NCBI GenBank assembly: GCA_018381235.1
Contig: JAGZSF010000004.1
Location: forward strand, 62,001 to 126,000
DNA: 64,000 bases
Source: Collinsella sp.
GTDB lineage: Bacteria; Actinomycetota; Coriobacteriia; Coriobacteriales; Coriobacteriaceae
Direction: 5' to 3'
Both the position numbers and the translations under genes were made by a program. The notes beneath the pieces were generated by a model. That model had not been told where the DNA came from, did no database searches, and saw nothing but the letters and a program-made list of their open reading frames with translations. Below, one piece after another: positions 15,832-25,009 of this stretch (positions are counted from its first letter, which is position 1; each line of letters starts with the position of its first letter).

Positions 15832-16710
15832 ATGAACAAGCCGAGTGTTTCTGCCGGCGTCGTTGCCGGCGTTGCTCTGGGAGCCGCGGCGCTTGGTGCG
15901 GCCGCTGTCGCTGTTCGTGCTGCCTGTCTGCAAGTTGCGCGAACCCGCAATGGGTTGGCGCGTGTGAAACGCGTGCACGACGAGAGCGGTGACGAAGTCC
16001 GCGTATTGGTGCAAGGCGGCGTCTACCAAAGCGCGAGTTACGTTGGCGAGCGCTGGGCGGAGCCCGTCTTTGCGTACTATCGCGCGTTTGACGACGTGTT
16101 TGAGGCCGAGGATGCGATGCGCGACGCTTATGGTCACGGTATCAACCGTATGCTGATGCTGGGCGGCGGCGGGTTTGCCTATCCCAAGTTCGCGCTGATG
16201 TCGCACGAGGGCTTGCGCGTGGACGTCATCGAGTATGACGGAGAGATTACGCGCCTGGCGCGCCGTTGGTTCTATCTGGACGAGCTGGAGCGCACGGTGG
16301 GCGACCGCTTGCGGGTGATTACTGCTGAGGCTCGCTCGTATCTGGGTGTGACGAGTGTGGGCCATCGTCGCTACGACGTGGTCGTGAGCGATTGCTTTGG
16401 CGGCGCCGAACCCGTACGCGAGCTGGCGACGGTTGAAGCGTTGCGTTTGGTGCGGGGCAGCCTAAATTTCGGTGGCGTCTACGTTGCCAATATCGTGAGC
16501 GCAAGCGAGGGGAGCGATGTGACGTTCCTGCGCGACTGTGCCGCCACGGCACTCGAGGTATTCGCCCACGCCTGGGTGGTCCCATGTGGCGATGCGAAGT
16601 TCGGCGGCGAGGAAAACTACCTGCTCATCGCCAGCGACGGCAACTACGCCTTTGCCGAAGCCGTGCCCTTCGACACCGACTTTCTCGGCACCGTCCTTCA
16701 CGACAAGTAA
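15832..16710 (+). CDS. Spermidine-synthase-like protein with N-terminal membrane segment
   Basis: A 292-residue protein. Residues 5-30 are a small-residue hydrophobic segment, then a Rossmann methyltransferase-like domain related to spermidine synthase: MLMLGGGGFAYPKF (about 103-116), VDVIEYDGEITRLAR (about 127-141) and VVVSDCFGG (about 183-191). In true spermidine synthases the catalytic loop reads D-S-S/T-D-P; here it is SDCFGG, so polyamine transfer is doubtful. It begins directly after the elp3 stop and is probably cotranscribed. No other polyamine gene is nearby. It may be a membrane-linked SAM- or dcSAM-binding protein of unknown reaction. Confidence 0.7.
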   Translation: MNKPSVSAGVVAGVALGAAALGAAAVAVRAACLQVARTRNGLARVKRVHDESGDEVRVLVQGGVYQSASYVGERWAEPVFAYYRAFDDVFEAEDAMRDAYGHGINRMLMLGGGGFAYPKFALMSHEGLRVDVIEYDGEITRLARRWFYLDELERTVGDRLRVITAEARSYLGVTSVGHRRYDVVVSDCFGGAEPVRELATVEALRLVRGSLNFGGVYVANIVSASEGSDVTFLRDCAATALEVFAHAWVVPCGDAKFGGEENYLLIASDGNYAFAEAVPFDTDFLGTVLHDK

Positions 16711-16736
16711 GTCTCCCCGTCCCAAAAAGACTGGTC

Positions 16737-19181
16737 TTAGGCGTGGTCGCGCCAGCCGAGAACGCGCTGCTTCATGCCCTCGATGTCGAGCACGCCTTCG
16801 GCGAAGCCCTTGCGCACGAGCTCTTCGGGAACAAACTCGTCGTAGCGATCAAAATAAGGCACCTCGCCGGGATAGACGAGCTCGATGGGATCGAAGTCCT
16901 TTTCGGCCTCGGCTGCGAGTACCTCAAAGAACGTCTCCTCGTCGGCCTTCATCTTAAACTGCATAAAGTACGGGCGTGATGGGTCGAGTCCGCGAAGGCC
17001 CAGCTCCGCGGCGCATTTAATCTTGAGCATGCGCTCGAGCGCCAAAAAGGCGTAGCTGCCCAGCCAGGGGAAGAGCACCCAGGTGTCGCCGCCCAGGTTA
17101 ATGAGCGGCTTGGCCCCCGCGCCCGAAATCTCGGCCGTATGGCGAGCCTGCGCCAAGCGGGCCCGTGCGTTACCCATAAGGTACGGATATGCCGCGTGCT
17201 CGTTAAGCGCCTTGCGCATGCGCTCGAGCACATGCGTATTGATGTCACCGGGGCAGTCGCCAAAGTAGGCCGGCACACGGCCCTTGACCTGCGTGGCAAA
17301 GACGGTGTGGCGCTTCCAGTCCACTTCCTCGACAATCCAGCAGTGTCCGGCGATGGCGATGCGCTCACCGGGCGGAGGGGGATTGACGATCGTGCCCAAC
17401 TCGGCCGACTCGCTGCGAACGGTGAACTCCTCGTTTTCCTGGAACACGGCGTAGAACTTAAAGTTGTTGATGATGCGCTCGCCCGCGAGGCCCACGATGA
17501 GCCCACCGCCCTCGGTGACCTGGATGTGGTCGATCTTGATGAGGTGACGCAGCAGCACGCGATAGTCATCGGCCGAGACGCGATGGAAATAGCTGAGCGT
17601 GAGCACGCGCTGGGCAAGTTCGGCCGGCGTGAGCTCTCCGGTGCTGGCGAGGGTCGACATGGTCTGGTGATAGAGCAGGCTGTAAGGGAGTCGATCGAGC
17701 TCGGGCGGTTCGACCCACTTTTCCTCGCGATAGAGTTGTACGAGCGCGATGCCTTGCAGGAGCTTCCACGGAATGGTCTCGGGCATCATCGTGCGCGGCT
17801 CGGGTTCTTCCTCGCGCATGACAAACCACATCTCGGGCGGAAGGTCGCGACGGCCTGTGCGCCCCATGCGCTGCAAAAAGGAGCTGACGGTAAACGGCGC
17901 GTCAATCTGGAAGGCGCGCTCCAGGCGGCCGATATCGATACCGAGCTCCAGCGTAGAGGTGGTGACGGTTGTCTGCGCCTGCTCCTCGTCGCGCATGAGC
18001 TCCTCGGCCGTCTCGCGCAGCGATGCCGAAAGATTGCCGTGATGGATTAGAAAGCGGTCGGGCTCGTGTCGACTTTCGCAGTAGCTGCGCAGCATGGAGC
18101 ACACGGCCTCTGCCTCCTCGCGCGAGTTGGCAAAGACCAAGCACTTTCGGCCGCGCGTGTGCTCAAAGATATATCCCATACCGGGATCGGCGTTGTCTGG
18201 CGCCGTGTCGGTGGGGTTGAGGAGTGCCTGTTCGGTCGCTCGCGGGATGTCGACTTCGCCCTCGGGGGCTGAGGAAGTGCGACGGTCTTTGGGAGCGTCC
18301 TTGCCCCGCGCCTGCTCGCGACGTTGACGACGTTCCGCCTGTGTGAGCTGTCCGCTGTGACGCATGTCTTGTCCGGATGCGGGCAGTGCCGCGGGTGCCG
18401 CTGCCTCAATGCGCTCGCATGCGAGCACCTCAGCTTCCTGCGGACCTGTACTCGCGAATCCTCGCTGCTGCGCCTGGGGACCCGAGTTGTAGAAGTGCTC
18501 CATGGAGATGCGCCACACGCGGCGCGGCTCCTCAAAACGGGGGATGACGCAGTTGCGTCCCGTCCCCTGCGACAGGAAGGCGCCCGTGCGCTCGGGGTCG
18601 CCGATGGTTGCCGACAGACCGATGCGGCGGGGTTGTACGCCGGCCATGCGCGACAGGCGCTCAATAAGGCAGAGCGTCTGCCCGCCTCGATCGCCGCGCA
18701 TGAGAGAGTGGACCTCGTCGATGACCACATAGCGCAGGTCGCAGAACATACGCGGGATTGCCATGTGCTTGTGGATCAGGAGTGCCTCGAGTGATTCGGG
18801 CGTAATCTGTAGGATACCGCTCGGCTTTTTGATGAGCTTAGCCTTGTGCGACTGCGAGACATCGCCATGCCAGTGCCAGACGGGGAGGTCGGCTTCTTCG
18901 CACAGGTCATTGAGACGGACGAACTGATCATTGATGAGTGCCTTGAGGGGGCCGATGTAGAGGGCGCCAACGCTTGCGGGCGGGTTCCCCCAAAAATCGG
19001 TCAGGATGGGAAAGAAGGCCGCTTCGGTTTTGCCGGATGCCGTGGATGCCGTTAGGAGCACATTGTCTTGTGTGTTAAAGATGGCATCTGCCGCCGCAAC
19101 CTGAATGGAGCGCAGGCTCTCCCAATCGTGGGAGTAGATGAAGTCTTGGATAAACGGAGCATATCGGTCAAAGGCGTTCAC
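16737..19181 (-). CDS. Lhr-like DEAD/DEAH helicase of the TerB_N/ATPase operon
   Basis: An 814-residue superfamily 2 helicase. Walker A is STASGKT at 46-52, Walker B is DEVH at 155-158, motif III is SAT at 190-192 and motif VI is QRMGRTGRRD. A large C-terminal region resembles Lhr and the BrxH-type helicases of BREX systems. Between motifs III and IV lies a low-complexity charged insertion (about residues 230-325) rich in Arg, Gln and Ala. The GTG at 19181 is chosen because AAAGGAGG lies just upstream; the frame is open to a TTG at 19211. It is third in the minus-strand operon, separated from the ATPase gene by the hairpin at 19265-19297. A DNA-processing or defence role is inferred from its partners. 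Confidence 0.88.
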   Translation of the reverse strand: MNAFDRYAPFIQDFIYSHDWESLRSIQVAAADAIFNTQDNVLLTASTASGKTEAAFFPILTDFWGNPPASVGALYIGPLKALINDQFVRLNDLCEEADLPVWHWHGDVSQSHKAKLIKKPSGILQITPESLEALLIHKHMAIPRMFCDLRYVVIDEVHSLMRGDRGGQTLCLIERLSRMAGVQPRRIGLSATIGDPERTGAFLSQGTGRNCVIPRFEEPRRVWRISMEHFYNSGPQAQQRGFASTGPQEAEVLACERIEAAAPAALPASGQDMRHSGQLTQAERRQRREQARGKDAPKDRRTSSAPEGEVDIPRATEQALLNPTDTAPDNADPGMGYIFEHTRGRKCLVFANSREEAEAVCSMLRSYCESRHEPDRFLIHHGNLSASLRETAEELMRDEEQAQTTVTTSTLELGIDIGRLERAFQIDAPFTVSSFLQRMGRTGRRDLPPEMWFVMREEEPEPRTMMPETIPWKLLQGIALVQLYREEKWVEPPELDRLPYSLLYHQTMSTLASTGELTPAELAQRVLTLSYFHRVSADDYRVLLRHLIKIDHIQVTEGGGLIVGLAGERIINNFKFYAVFQENEEFTVRSESAELGTIVNPPPPGERIAIAGHCWIVEEVDWKRHTVFATQVKGRVPAYFGDCPGDINTHVLERMRKALNEHAAYPYLMGNARARLAQARHTAEISGAGAKPLINLGGDTWVLFPWLGSYAFLALERMLKIKCAAELGLRGLDPSRPYFMQFKMKADEETFFEVLAAEAEKDFDPIELVYPGEVPYFDRYDEFVPEELVRKGFAEGVLDIEGMKQRVLGWRDHA

Positions 19182-19264
19182 GAGGCCTCCTTTCAAAAGC
19201 GAATCTCTCAACGCGGCGGGCAGTGGCTTGCTGCATTACTGCTTCAACGTTTGCCCAGATAGAT

Positions 19265-19297
19265 CCTGCCAAAATAAACCTGTCCCTTTTTGGCAGG
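19265..19297 (-). repeat. Hairpin with GGGACAGG loop abutting the ATPase stop codon
   Basis: CCTGCCAAAA and TTTTGGCAGG form a perfect 10-bp stem. On the minus strand the loop side reads AAAAAGGGACAGGTTT. The repeat starts at the base after the ATPase stop, as the hairpin at 5141 does after another gene, and in the same sense orientation. It separates the second and third genes of the operon and could act as an mRNA stabiliser or a partial terminator. Confidence 0.8.
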
Positions 19298-20602
19298 TTA
19301 GATGGTGAATTCGGCGAAGTTACGGTCGCCGCCTGCGGTGCCGGTGTCGCCTGTTGCTGCTGCCGGCACCAGCGCGTCGCCGCCGACGCTTTGCAGCAGC
19401 TCGGCTACGTTGGCGTCGGGGTTCTGGCATAGGATGTCGAGCAGCTCGATAAAGTCGCGAATGACTTCACGCGGCGTCAGATGTGTGTCGGCTCCCACAC
19501 GACCGAACTCGATCTTGAGGAAGTCCACCAAGTCGTTCTCGGTAAGCGTGGGCGTCCAGCCAAAGTAGCCGGCGTGAATTTGCATGAGTTTTTCGATCAG
19601 CACCAGCAGCTCCTCGTAGGTGAGTGGCTGCAGACGGATGATGGGCGCGAGCATGTCCTTAAGGTCCTCGCGTGCAAGGCGGCCTTGAGCGAGTCGGCTG
19701 CGCAGGGCCTCGTAGGAGAACACGCCGCGGCGGCGGTCTTCGATGGAGGTTGGCGTGCCGCCCATGATCATGCCCAGGTACTGCGCCTTGCCCTGGAGTG
19801 TGTCGTTGTACATGGTCAGGATCTTCTCGTAGTTGTACTGGCGCGTGATCGCGTTGGGAATCTTATACAGATTCACGAGCTCGTCGATGAGCACCAACAT
19901 ACCCTTGTAGCCGCTGCAGACCAAAAAACGCGCGATGAGCTTAACGTAGTCGTACCAGTCGTCATCGCTGATGATGGTCGAGGAGCCCAGCTCGGCGCGA
20001 GCCTCGCTCTTGGTACGGTATTCGCCGCGGATCCATTTGGTCACGCGGCTCATGGCTTCTTCGTCGCCCTCGGATACGGCCGTGCGATAGCGGCGGAGCA
20101 TGCGGGTGAAGTCGAAGCCGTGGACCATTTCCTCGAGCGGGGCCAGTTGGGCATTGACAACCGACTCGTCGACGTCGGCGTACGAGGCGACCCAGCGATC
20201 AAGAATAAGGTTGAGCGCACCGCCCTCGGGGCGCGTCTTGGTCGATATATTGCGTATGAGCTCGCGGTAGGTGGCAAGGCCCTGCCCCTGCCCGCCCTGC
20301 AGACGGCGCTCGGGGGATAAGTCTGCATCGGCGACGACGAATCCCTCACCCATGGCGTGCGTGCGGATGGTCTGGAGCAAAAAGCTCTTGCCGGCGCCGT
20401 AACGACCGACCAGAAAGCGGAAGCTCGCACCACCGTCGGCGATGAGACTCAGATCGGTGAGCAGGGCGCGGATCTCGACCTCGCGCCCTACGGTAATGTA
20501 GGGAAGGCCGATGCGCGGGACCACGCCGCCCTTGAGCGAGTTGAGAATGACGGCAGCGACGCGCTTGGGCACGCGGGGTGCTGCGGATGCGGTATCACTC
20601 AT
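19298..20602 (-). CDS. BrxD-like P-loop ATPase (DUF2791 type)
   Basis: A 434-residue ATP-binding protein. The N-terminal segment with VPRIGLPYITVGREVEI (about 28-44) and the Walker A GRYGAGKS at 66-73 match the ATP-binding domain family named for BREX BrxD. Walker B is VLIDE at 237-241. The remainder resembles an ORC/Cdc6-like AAA+ protein with a C-terminal helical region. It overlaps the upstream TerB_N gene by 8 bases, which indicates translational coupling, and precedes the Lhr-like helicase. No BREX methylase, PglZ or Lon gene is present, so this is not a BREX locus. The ATPase likely loads or controls the helicase. Confidence 0.85.
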   Translation of the reverse strand: MSDTASAAPRVPKRVAAVILNSLKGGVVPRIGLPYITVGREVEIRALLTDLSLIADGGASFRFLVGRYGAGKSFLLQTIRTHAMGEGFVVADADLSPERRLQGGQGQGLATYRELIRNISTKTRPEGGALNLILDRWVASYADVDESVVNAQLAPLEEMVHGFDFTRMLRRYRTAVSEGDEEAMSRVTKWIRGEYRTKSEARAELGSSTIISDDDWYDYVKLIARFLVCSGYKGMLVLIDELVNLYKIPNAITRQYNYEKILTMYNDTLQGKAQYLGMIMGGTPTSIEDRRRGVFSYEALRSRLAQGRLAREDLKDMLAPIIRLQPLTYEELLVLIEKLMQIHAGYFGWTPTLTENDLVDFLKIEFGRVGADTHLTPREVIRDFIELLDILCQNPDANVAELLQSVGGDALVPAAATGDTGTAGGDRNFAEFTI

Positions 20603-22355
20603 GGTCTAGGTATCCTCTCACGTCTGCTTCGTAGTCCTCAATAATCTGCGGCCCTGCCGCGCTAAATTCAATTACGGTGTCGCCCACCAGGTCAAAGAGC
20701 GCCTCGTTGATGGTATCGACGAGCATGTCCTCGCTCTGTCCCGAGTGCGCCACTGCCGATGTCGCTTGCGCTGCGTTTTGCTCGAGCAGTGCGCGAAGGA
20801 AGGCATCTGCGGCGGGCGCGAGTTCGTTTGTGGCGTCAGCGGGCGCAGCAGCTGCGAACGCGGGCGTCGGCGCGAGAAGCGGTGCCACGACACCAAACTG
20901 TTCGGTGGATATGGTCGGCTCGTCGGTCAAGTCCTGCCGAATGGGTGCCACGACCGGTTCGACAATCGCGTCGGTTACGGGCTCGGCTTCCGGTTGCCCT
21001 GAGTCCGCTGCCTCGGCTTCTGCGGATGCGTCGTCCTCGCGTTCCTCATCGATCAAAAGCGCTTCGCGCGTTTGCGCGGCGGCGCTCCGAATGTGCCCCA
21101 GCTGGCTCAAATCGATATCGATCTTGATGGGCTGGTGTGCGGCGTCCCACGAAAGCCATGCCATGATCTCGTCATCGATGATCTTGGCCAGATATTTGGG
21201 GACCTTTTCTTCCTTAAGGGGATGGGTGGGGTCTAGGGCCAGGCGTAGGCGTTGGTCGCAGGCGTGCATCATCTCACCAAGCTTGCTGCTTTTTTGCCTG
21301 CTGCCGTGAATTCGCATGCATTCCCAAAAGCCGTTTTGGCAGCGGTAGATGTGAATGGGGTCCAGGCGATATTCGCAGTCCTCGTGGCGCTCGGGCGCAA
21401 AGAATACGGCCGAGGCAAACATGGTGTAGGGCATGGCCGTCTCCTCCCCAAATAAGCTCGCCACGATGTCGGTCTTTCGGTGCGTGTCATAGTAGCGCGC
21501 CATACGGACATACACGGCGCACGCCACGTGGCGCAGATCGCGGTGGTGGCTGCGGTCGAGCCGCGAGTTACTTAGGTTGTACGTGGAGAGGGCGTTGATG
21601 GCGGCCATGAGTCGCTCCTCGCGCACCTCATCGGGCGGAAGGGGGAGCGTGGGCTCGGAGGTTTTGCGACGCTTAGGGGTCTGGCCGGACGGTGCCGGTG
21701 CTGGTACAAGGTCTCGCGCTGCGCGGCGTAGCTCGATAAGGGCGTTATCGAACATGACGGTTTTAGAGTCGCGAAGTAGCTTGGGGTCGAGTCCGTGGAA
21801 AACGGCGTAATCCTGCAGCCACACGCGCGCAAACCGGTCGATGCCGGGCTCGAAGGCGCGATAGACATCCCAAAAGGCCTTGATCTTGTTAAAACCTTCG
21901 AGCGGATCATCTATGCCAATGCCGCAAATCAGCTCATAGAGATACAGAAAGGCAAAGGATGTAGACGTTTCCTCGACGGTTCCGCGGCGCACTTGGGCAC
22001 GCCAAGTAAAGTAGCCGCGCAACTGCCGGTCGCTCATGGCATTGTAGGTGGGAAAGTACGACTTAAAGGTGCCGTTGTAGGGACAGTCGTCCTCAAAGTC
22101 GGCCATCAGCAAGCCTTGGCGGTAGAAAAGCTCGGCCTCCGATAGCCAGCGGCCCGCGCCGCCCTTGGGGTCATCCTGCCAGCGCGATATCTCGCGCATC
22201 TTGCGGTATTGGTCGGGGAGGAAATTCTGCATCTGTCGGCCGGTTTTGAGAATCGGCTCGTCTGCGTAGATTTCGTTTGAGAAGCGGGCGGACTGATGGG
22301 TCCGGGCCTCGGCCATAATGCGCTCGATGAGCATCTTGATGTCCTGGTCGGCCAC
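20595..22355 (-). CDS. TerB_N domain protein, first gene of the ATPase/helicase operon
   Basis: A 586-residue protein. Residues about 45-195 match the TerB_N pattern: MSDRQLRGYFTWRAQVRRG (107-125) and FAFLYLYELICGIG (134-147). A central helical region with LSTYNLSNSRLDRSHHRDL follows, then an acidic linker (about 430-500), and a C-terminal segment of TerB_C type is likely but I cannot delimit it. TerB-linked proteins were proposed by Aravind's group to act in DNA-processing stress systems with ATPases and SF2 helicases, and that is exactly this context. It overlaps the ATPase start by 8 bases. GGAGAGGAGAAGC lies before the ATG. Confidence 0.8.
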   Translation of the reverse strand: MADQDIKMLIERIMAEARTHQSARFSNEIYADEPILKTGRQMQNFLPDQYRKMREISRWQDDPKGGAGRWLSEAELFYRQGLLMADFEDDCPYNGTFKSYFPTYNAMSDRQLRGYFTWRAQVRRGTVEETSTSFAFLYLYELICGIGIDDPLEGFNKIKAFWDVYRAFEPGIDRFARVWLQDYAVFHGLDPKLLRDSKTVMFDNALIELRRAARDLVPAPAPSGQTPKRRKTSEPTLPLPPDEVREERLMAAINALSTYNLSNSRLDRSHHRDLRHVACAVYVRMARYYDTHRKTDIVASLFGEETAMPYTMFASAVFFAPERHEDCEYRLDPIHIYRCQNGFWECMRIHGSRQKSSKLGEMMHACDQRLRLALDPTHPLKEEKVPKYLAKIIDDEIMAWLSWDAAHQPIKIDIDLSQLGHIRSAAAQTREALLIDEEREDDASAEAEAADSGQPEAEPVTDAIVEPVVAPIRQDLTDEPTISTEQFGVVAPLLAPTPAFAAAAPADATNELAPAADAFLRALLEQNAAQATSAVAHSGQSEDMLVDTINEALFDLVGDTVIEFSAAGPQIIEDYEADVRGYLDHE

Positions 22356-22443
22356 CGCTTCTCCTCTCCTAACGCAGCTTCGGTGACCTCATATCATAGC
22401 ACAGCATCAAACAGGTGTTCGAGATACTGCTGCGTAGATAGAT

Positions 22444-23160
22444 TTAGAACAGGAGGGCGTAGATGACGGCGATGACGACGGAGGGGAGCATATTGGCCGT
22501 GCGGAAGGTCTGAGGACGGATGAGGTTGACGCCGACGCAGAAGATGAGCATGGAGCCTACGAGCGAAAGGCTGTCGAGGGCTGCCGTAGTCATGATGGGG
22601 GAGAGTGCGCCGGCAAACAGCGTGATCGTCCCCTGGAACACGGCGACGGGCAGGGCGGAGAAAATGCAGCCGCGGCCAAGCGACGCCGTCATGGTGCAGA
22701 CGATGATGCAGTCCAATGCGCCTTTCAGGGCAAGCGTTGACCAGTCACCGAGCAGACCGTCCTGGATCGATCCCACAATGGCCATGGCGCCGATACACAC
22801 GGTGAGTGAAGTCGAGACAAAAGCGTTGGTGAACTCGTTATCGCCCTCGCTGCCGGTTTTGCGCTTGAGCCATTCGCCAAGGTTCTCGATGGCGGCCTCC
22901 AAGTTGATGGCCTCGCCGATGAGCGAGCCGAGGGCGAACGAGACGATGAGCATGGTGGTGCCGGTGGTCGCTAGCGCCTTCCCATCGATAAGGAGCATCT
23001 TTTGCATGGTGCCGCCAAGGCCGATAAACAGGACGCACAGCCCCGATGCTTTCATGAGCGTGTCTTGGATGCGCGGTGTAATGAAGCGGCCGCCCGCTAA
23101 TCCCAAAAGACCGCCCGCAACTAAAAGCCCAACGTTGATGATTGTTCCCAAGCCCGGCAT
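22444..23160 (-). CDS. DUF554 membrane protein
   Basis: A 238-residue integral membrane protein of the DUF554 family (YdfK/YqgA type). About seven hydrophobic segments are visible, the first in GTIINVGLLVAGGLLGLAGG and the last in PSVVIAVIYALLF. Residues MPGLGTIIN at the start and TRQDTLMKASG-like text near 30 match the family opening. The ATG at 23160 is chosen over the open-frame start at 23229 because CAGGAGGGCTC precedes it. Transport has been suggested for the family, without a proven substrate. It appears monocistronic. Confidence 0.85.
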   Translation of the reverse strand: MPGLGTIINVGLLVAGGLLGLAGGRFITPRIQDTLMKASGLCVLFIGLGGTMQKMLLIDGKALATTGTTMLIVSFALGSLIGEAINLEAAIENLGEWLKRKTGSEGDNEFTNAFVSTSLTVCIGAMAIVGSIQDGLLGDWSTLALKGALDCIIVCTMTASLGRGCIFSALPVAVFQGTITLFAGALSPIMTTAALDSLSLVGSMLIFCVGVNLIRPQTFRTANMLPSVVIAVIYALLF

Positions 23161-23278
23161 GAGCCCTCCTGTATTGATGCCAACGTGGCAATCGTAGCAG
23201 AACGAAATGCGAGGTACATCGCGACTCATCTAATACGTTATATAAGTGGTATTAGGAATGATGCGCGGCATTTAAGCC

Positions 23279-24709
23279 TCAGGTGGTTGTCGGGACATAG
23301 GGATAGTATTCAAAGCGCAGTGTCATAAGCCGCTGTGGGGATTCAATAGCCGCGGCGATGATATTGGCATCGCGGGCACGATCAAACCCTTCGAGTTCGA
23401 TCTGATACGAGACGTCTTGCATAATGTCCAGACGTCGCCAGGCCAGGAGTGTGTCGCCATCGAATTCCAAGGTCTTGCCTCCGTCTGGAGCAACGGCGTA
23501 TAGACGCAGCTTGGCGGTGGTTGCAGGGTCGACAACTGTGACCTTTTTAATTTCGTTTCGAGTATTCTTGGCGCCCAACAAGGTGAGCAGTGTTGGGGCC
23601 ACGACCTCGCCCGATGGCAAAAAGACGACTTCGATGGATTCAGGAAATGCGATGATAGCCGACTTGCGGACGGGCTGATTGGCGGCGGCAACTTCGATGT
23701 TCGCAGCGTCGATGACCTCTGTGTGGTCGAGCGCGGCAAGCACGCAGCAGTTACCTTCATCGATCTCTTGAGGATCAGCAAGCCCCAGACTGTCCGCGAG
23801 CTCGGGATCGTTTGGATCGGCAGCGGGCTCATTCGGCGCTTCGAGAGAAGCTGGGACGCTGTTTGTCGGCGACGGCGTGTCGCCCGCACCTGCTTCTTTG
23901 TCCGCGCTCTCTTCTTGTATGGTTGCGTTGATGGCTTCGTCGTTTGGGGGGAGCGTCTTGGCGTCAAACGCGGAGGGGAGAATTCCGATGGCTCCGGATC
24001 CGTTCCACTGCATTTCGAGAAGCGCCGGGTCGGCAAGAATGCGTTGCCTGCTTTGCGCGTGGGCATCGATTTCAATAGGGCCTGCCTCTATCCCTCGTGT
24101 AAGGCTGAGTGATCCGGCTGGCTTCTCGAAATGAGCGTCTGTGTCTTTGGTGCTGACGGCGTAGAACAGCAGGGACGCTTCTCCCGCCGCGATAACATCG
24201 GTACCGGCTTTGGTCAGCCGCAACGATGCCGTGAATGAGAGGGTGGGCTGCGCATCGTCTGCATTCGCGGCGGCGCAGCCCAGACATATACCGCCTCCTT
24301 TCTCGAAAAACGCACCGTCGAAGGCGACCTTCGCTCCGTTCGCCGAGTCATCGACCGAAGCGATGTCGATGCGCAGCTCTAAATTGCATGGATCGCCATC
24401 TGCATCGAGCACAACCGAGCGCCACGTGCAGACGGCGCACCCCGCCTGGGAGCCGTTTGCCTTGTTCGAACGCTTGATATCCACGACTATCGAGCCGTCC
24501 GTATTACGACGAAGGCATCCCGAGGTTGAGATCACGGCCTGTGCGATCGAAAAACGCTCGCACGCAATGGCGCTCGACGGATTTGGTGCGGAACTTAGGG
24601 CTACTGGTAAGGAGTCTGCCATGACGGGAGTCGCCCAAGCGGCGACAGGCGTTCCGGTTGCGAGCGCGCCGCAGAGTGCGACGACGGGCAAAAGGTTCTT
24701 CGATGCCAT
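23279..24709 (-). CDS. Secreted protein of unknown function, last gene of a surface operon
   Basis: A 476-residue protein with a signal peptide (MASKNLLPVVALCGALATG, cut probably after ATPVMA). No membrane anchor or sorting motif is seen at the C-terminus. It has cysteine pairs (CAVC near 96-99, CLGC near 142-145) that could form disulfides or bind metal. An acidic Pro/Asp/Ala-rich linker lies at about 270-325, then a second domain ending in beta-rich sequence. AAGGAGACCCC precedes the ATG, and the upstream gene ends 18 bases before, so it belongs to the same transcript. I do not recognise a family. Confidence 0.7.
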   Translation of the reverse strand: MASKNLLPVVALCGALATGTPVAAWATPVMADSLPVALSSAPNPSSAIACERFSIAQAVISTSGCLRRNTDGSIVVDIKRSNKANGSQAGCAVCTWRSVVLDADGDPCNLELRIDIASVDDSANGAKVAFDGAFFEKGGGICLGCAAANADDAQPTLSFTASLRLTKAGTDVIAAGEASLLFYAVSTKDTDAHFEKPAGSLSLTRGIEAGPIEIDAHAQSRQRILADPALLEMQWNGSGAIGILPSAFDAKTLPPNDEAINATIQEESADKEAGAGDTPSPTNSVPASLEAPNEPAADPNDPELADSLGLADPQEIDEGNCCVLAALDHTEVIDAANIEVAAANQPVRKSAIIAFPESIEVVFLPSGEVVAPTLLTLLGAKNTRNEIKKVTVVDPATTAKLRLYAVAPDGGKTLEFDGDTLLAWRRLDIMQDVSYQIELEGFDRARDANIIAAAIESPQRLMTLRFEYYPYVPTTT

Positions 24710-24727
24710 GGGGTCTCCTTAGCTAAT

Positions 24728-25009
24728 TTAGTGCGGCCTGTCCGTGTTTTGTTTCTGGCTGCGTTTGATGTGCAGACCGAGGCCGGCGGTTCCCGCGCCT
24801 GCTGCTGTGGCGCCTGCTGCCAAGAGCCATCGTCTGTCGCCTGTCTGCGCCAACGGTTCCTCGCGGTCGCCGCGGTCGAGCTCCGAGAGGTCGACCGTCA
24901 CTTGCGTGGCGGCCTGCGCCTGTTCTTGCTGGGCAAAGGCCATGGCTGGCCCAAACGCTAGGATGCTGACGGCGGCGGCCAAGGCGACGGCCTTATGCCG
25001 TGTGCGCAC
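24728..25009 (-). CDS. Small surface protein with LAQTG sorting-like motif
   Basis: A 93-residue protein. A signal peptide (VRTRHKAVALAAAVSILAFG) is followed by a short mature part, then LAQTG, a hydrophobic segment and a basic tail RSQKQ. This is the order of a sortase-anchored protein, with LAQTG a variant of LPXTG. The GTG at 25009 is preferred because it gives a proper signal peptide; it overlaps the upstream gene by 17 bases, so translation is probably coupled. A TTG at 25039 is also possible. No sortase gene lies in the window. Confidence 0.65.
   Translation of the reverse strand: MRTRHKAVALAAAVSILAFGPAMAFAQQEQAQAATQVTVDLSELDRGDREEPLAQTGDRRWLLAAGATAAGAGTAGLGLHIKRSQKQNTDRPH

Noticed and set aside
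16737..22355. BREX system
   Set aside because: The ATPase and helicase resemble BREX components, but PglX, PglZ, BrxC, BrxA/B and BrxL are absent.
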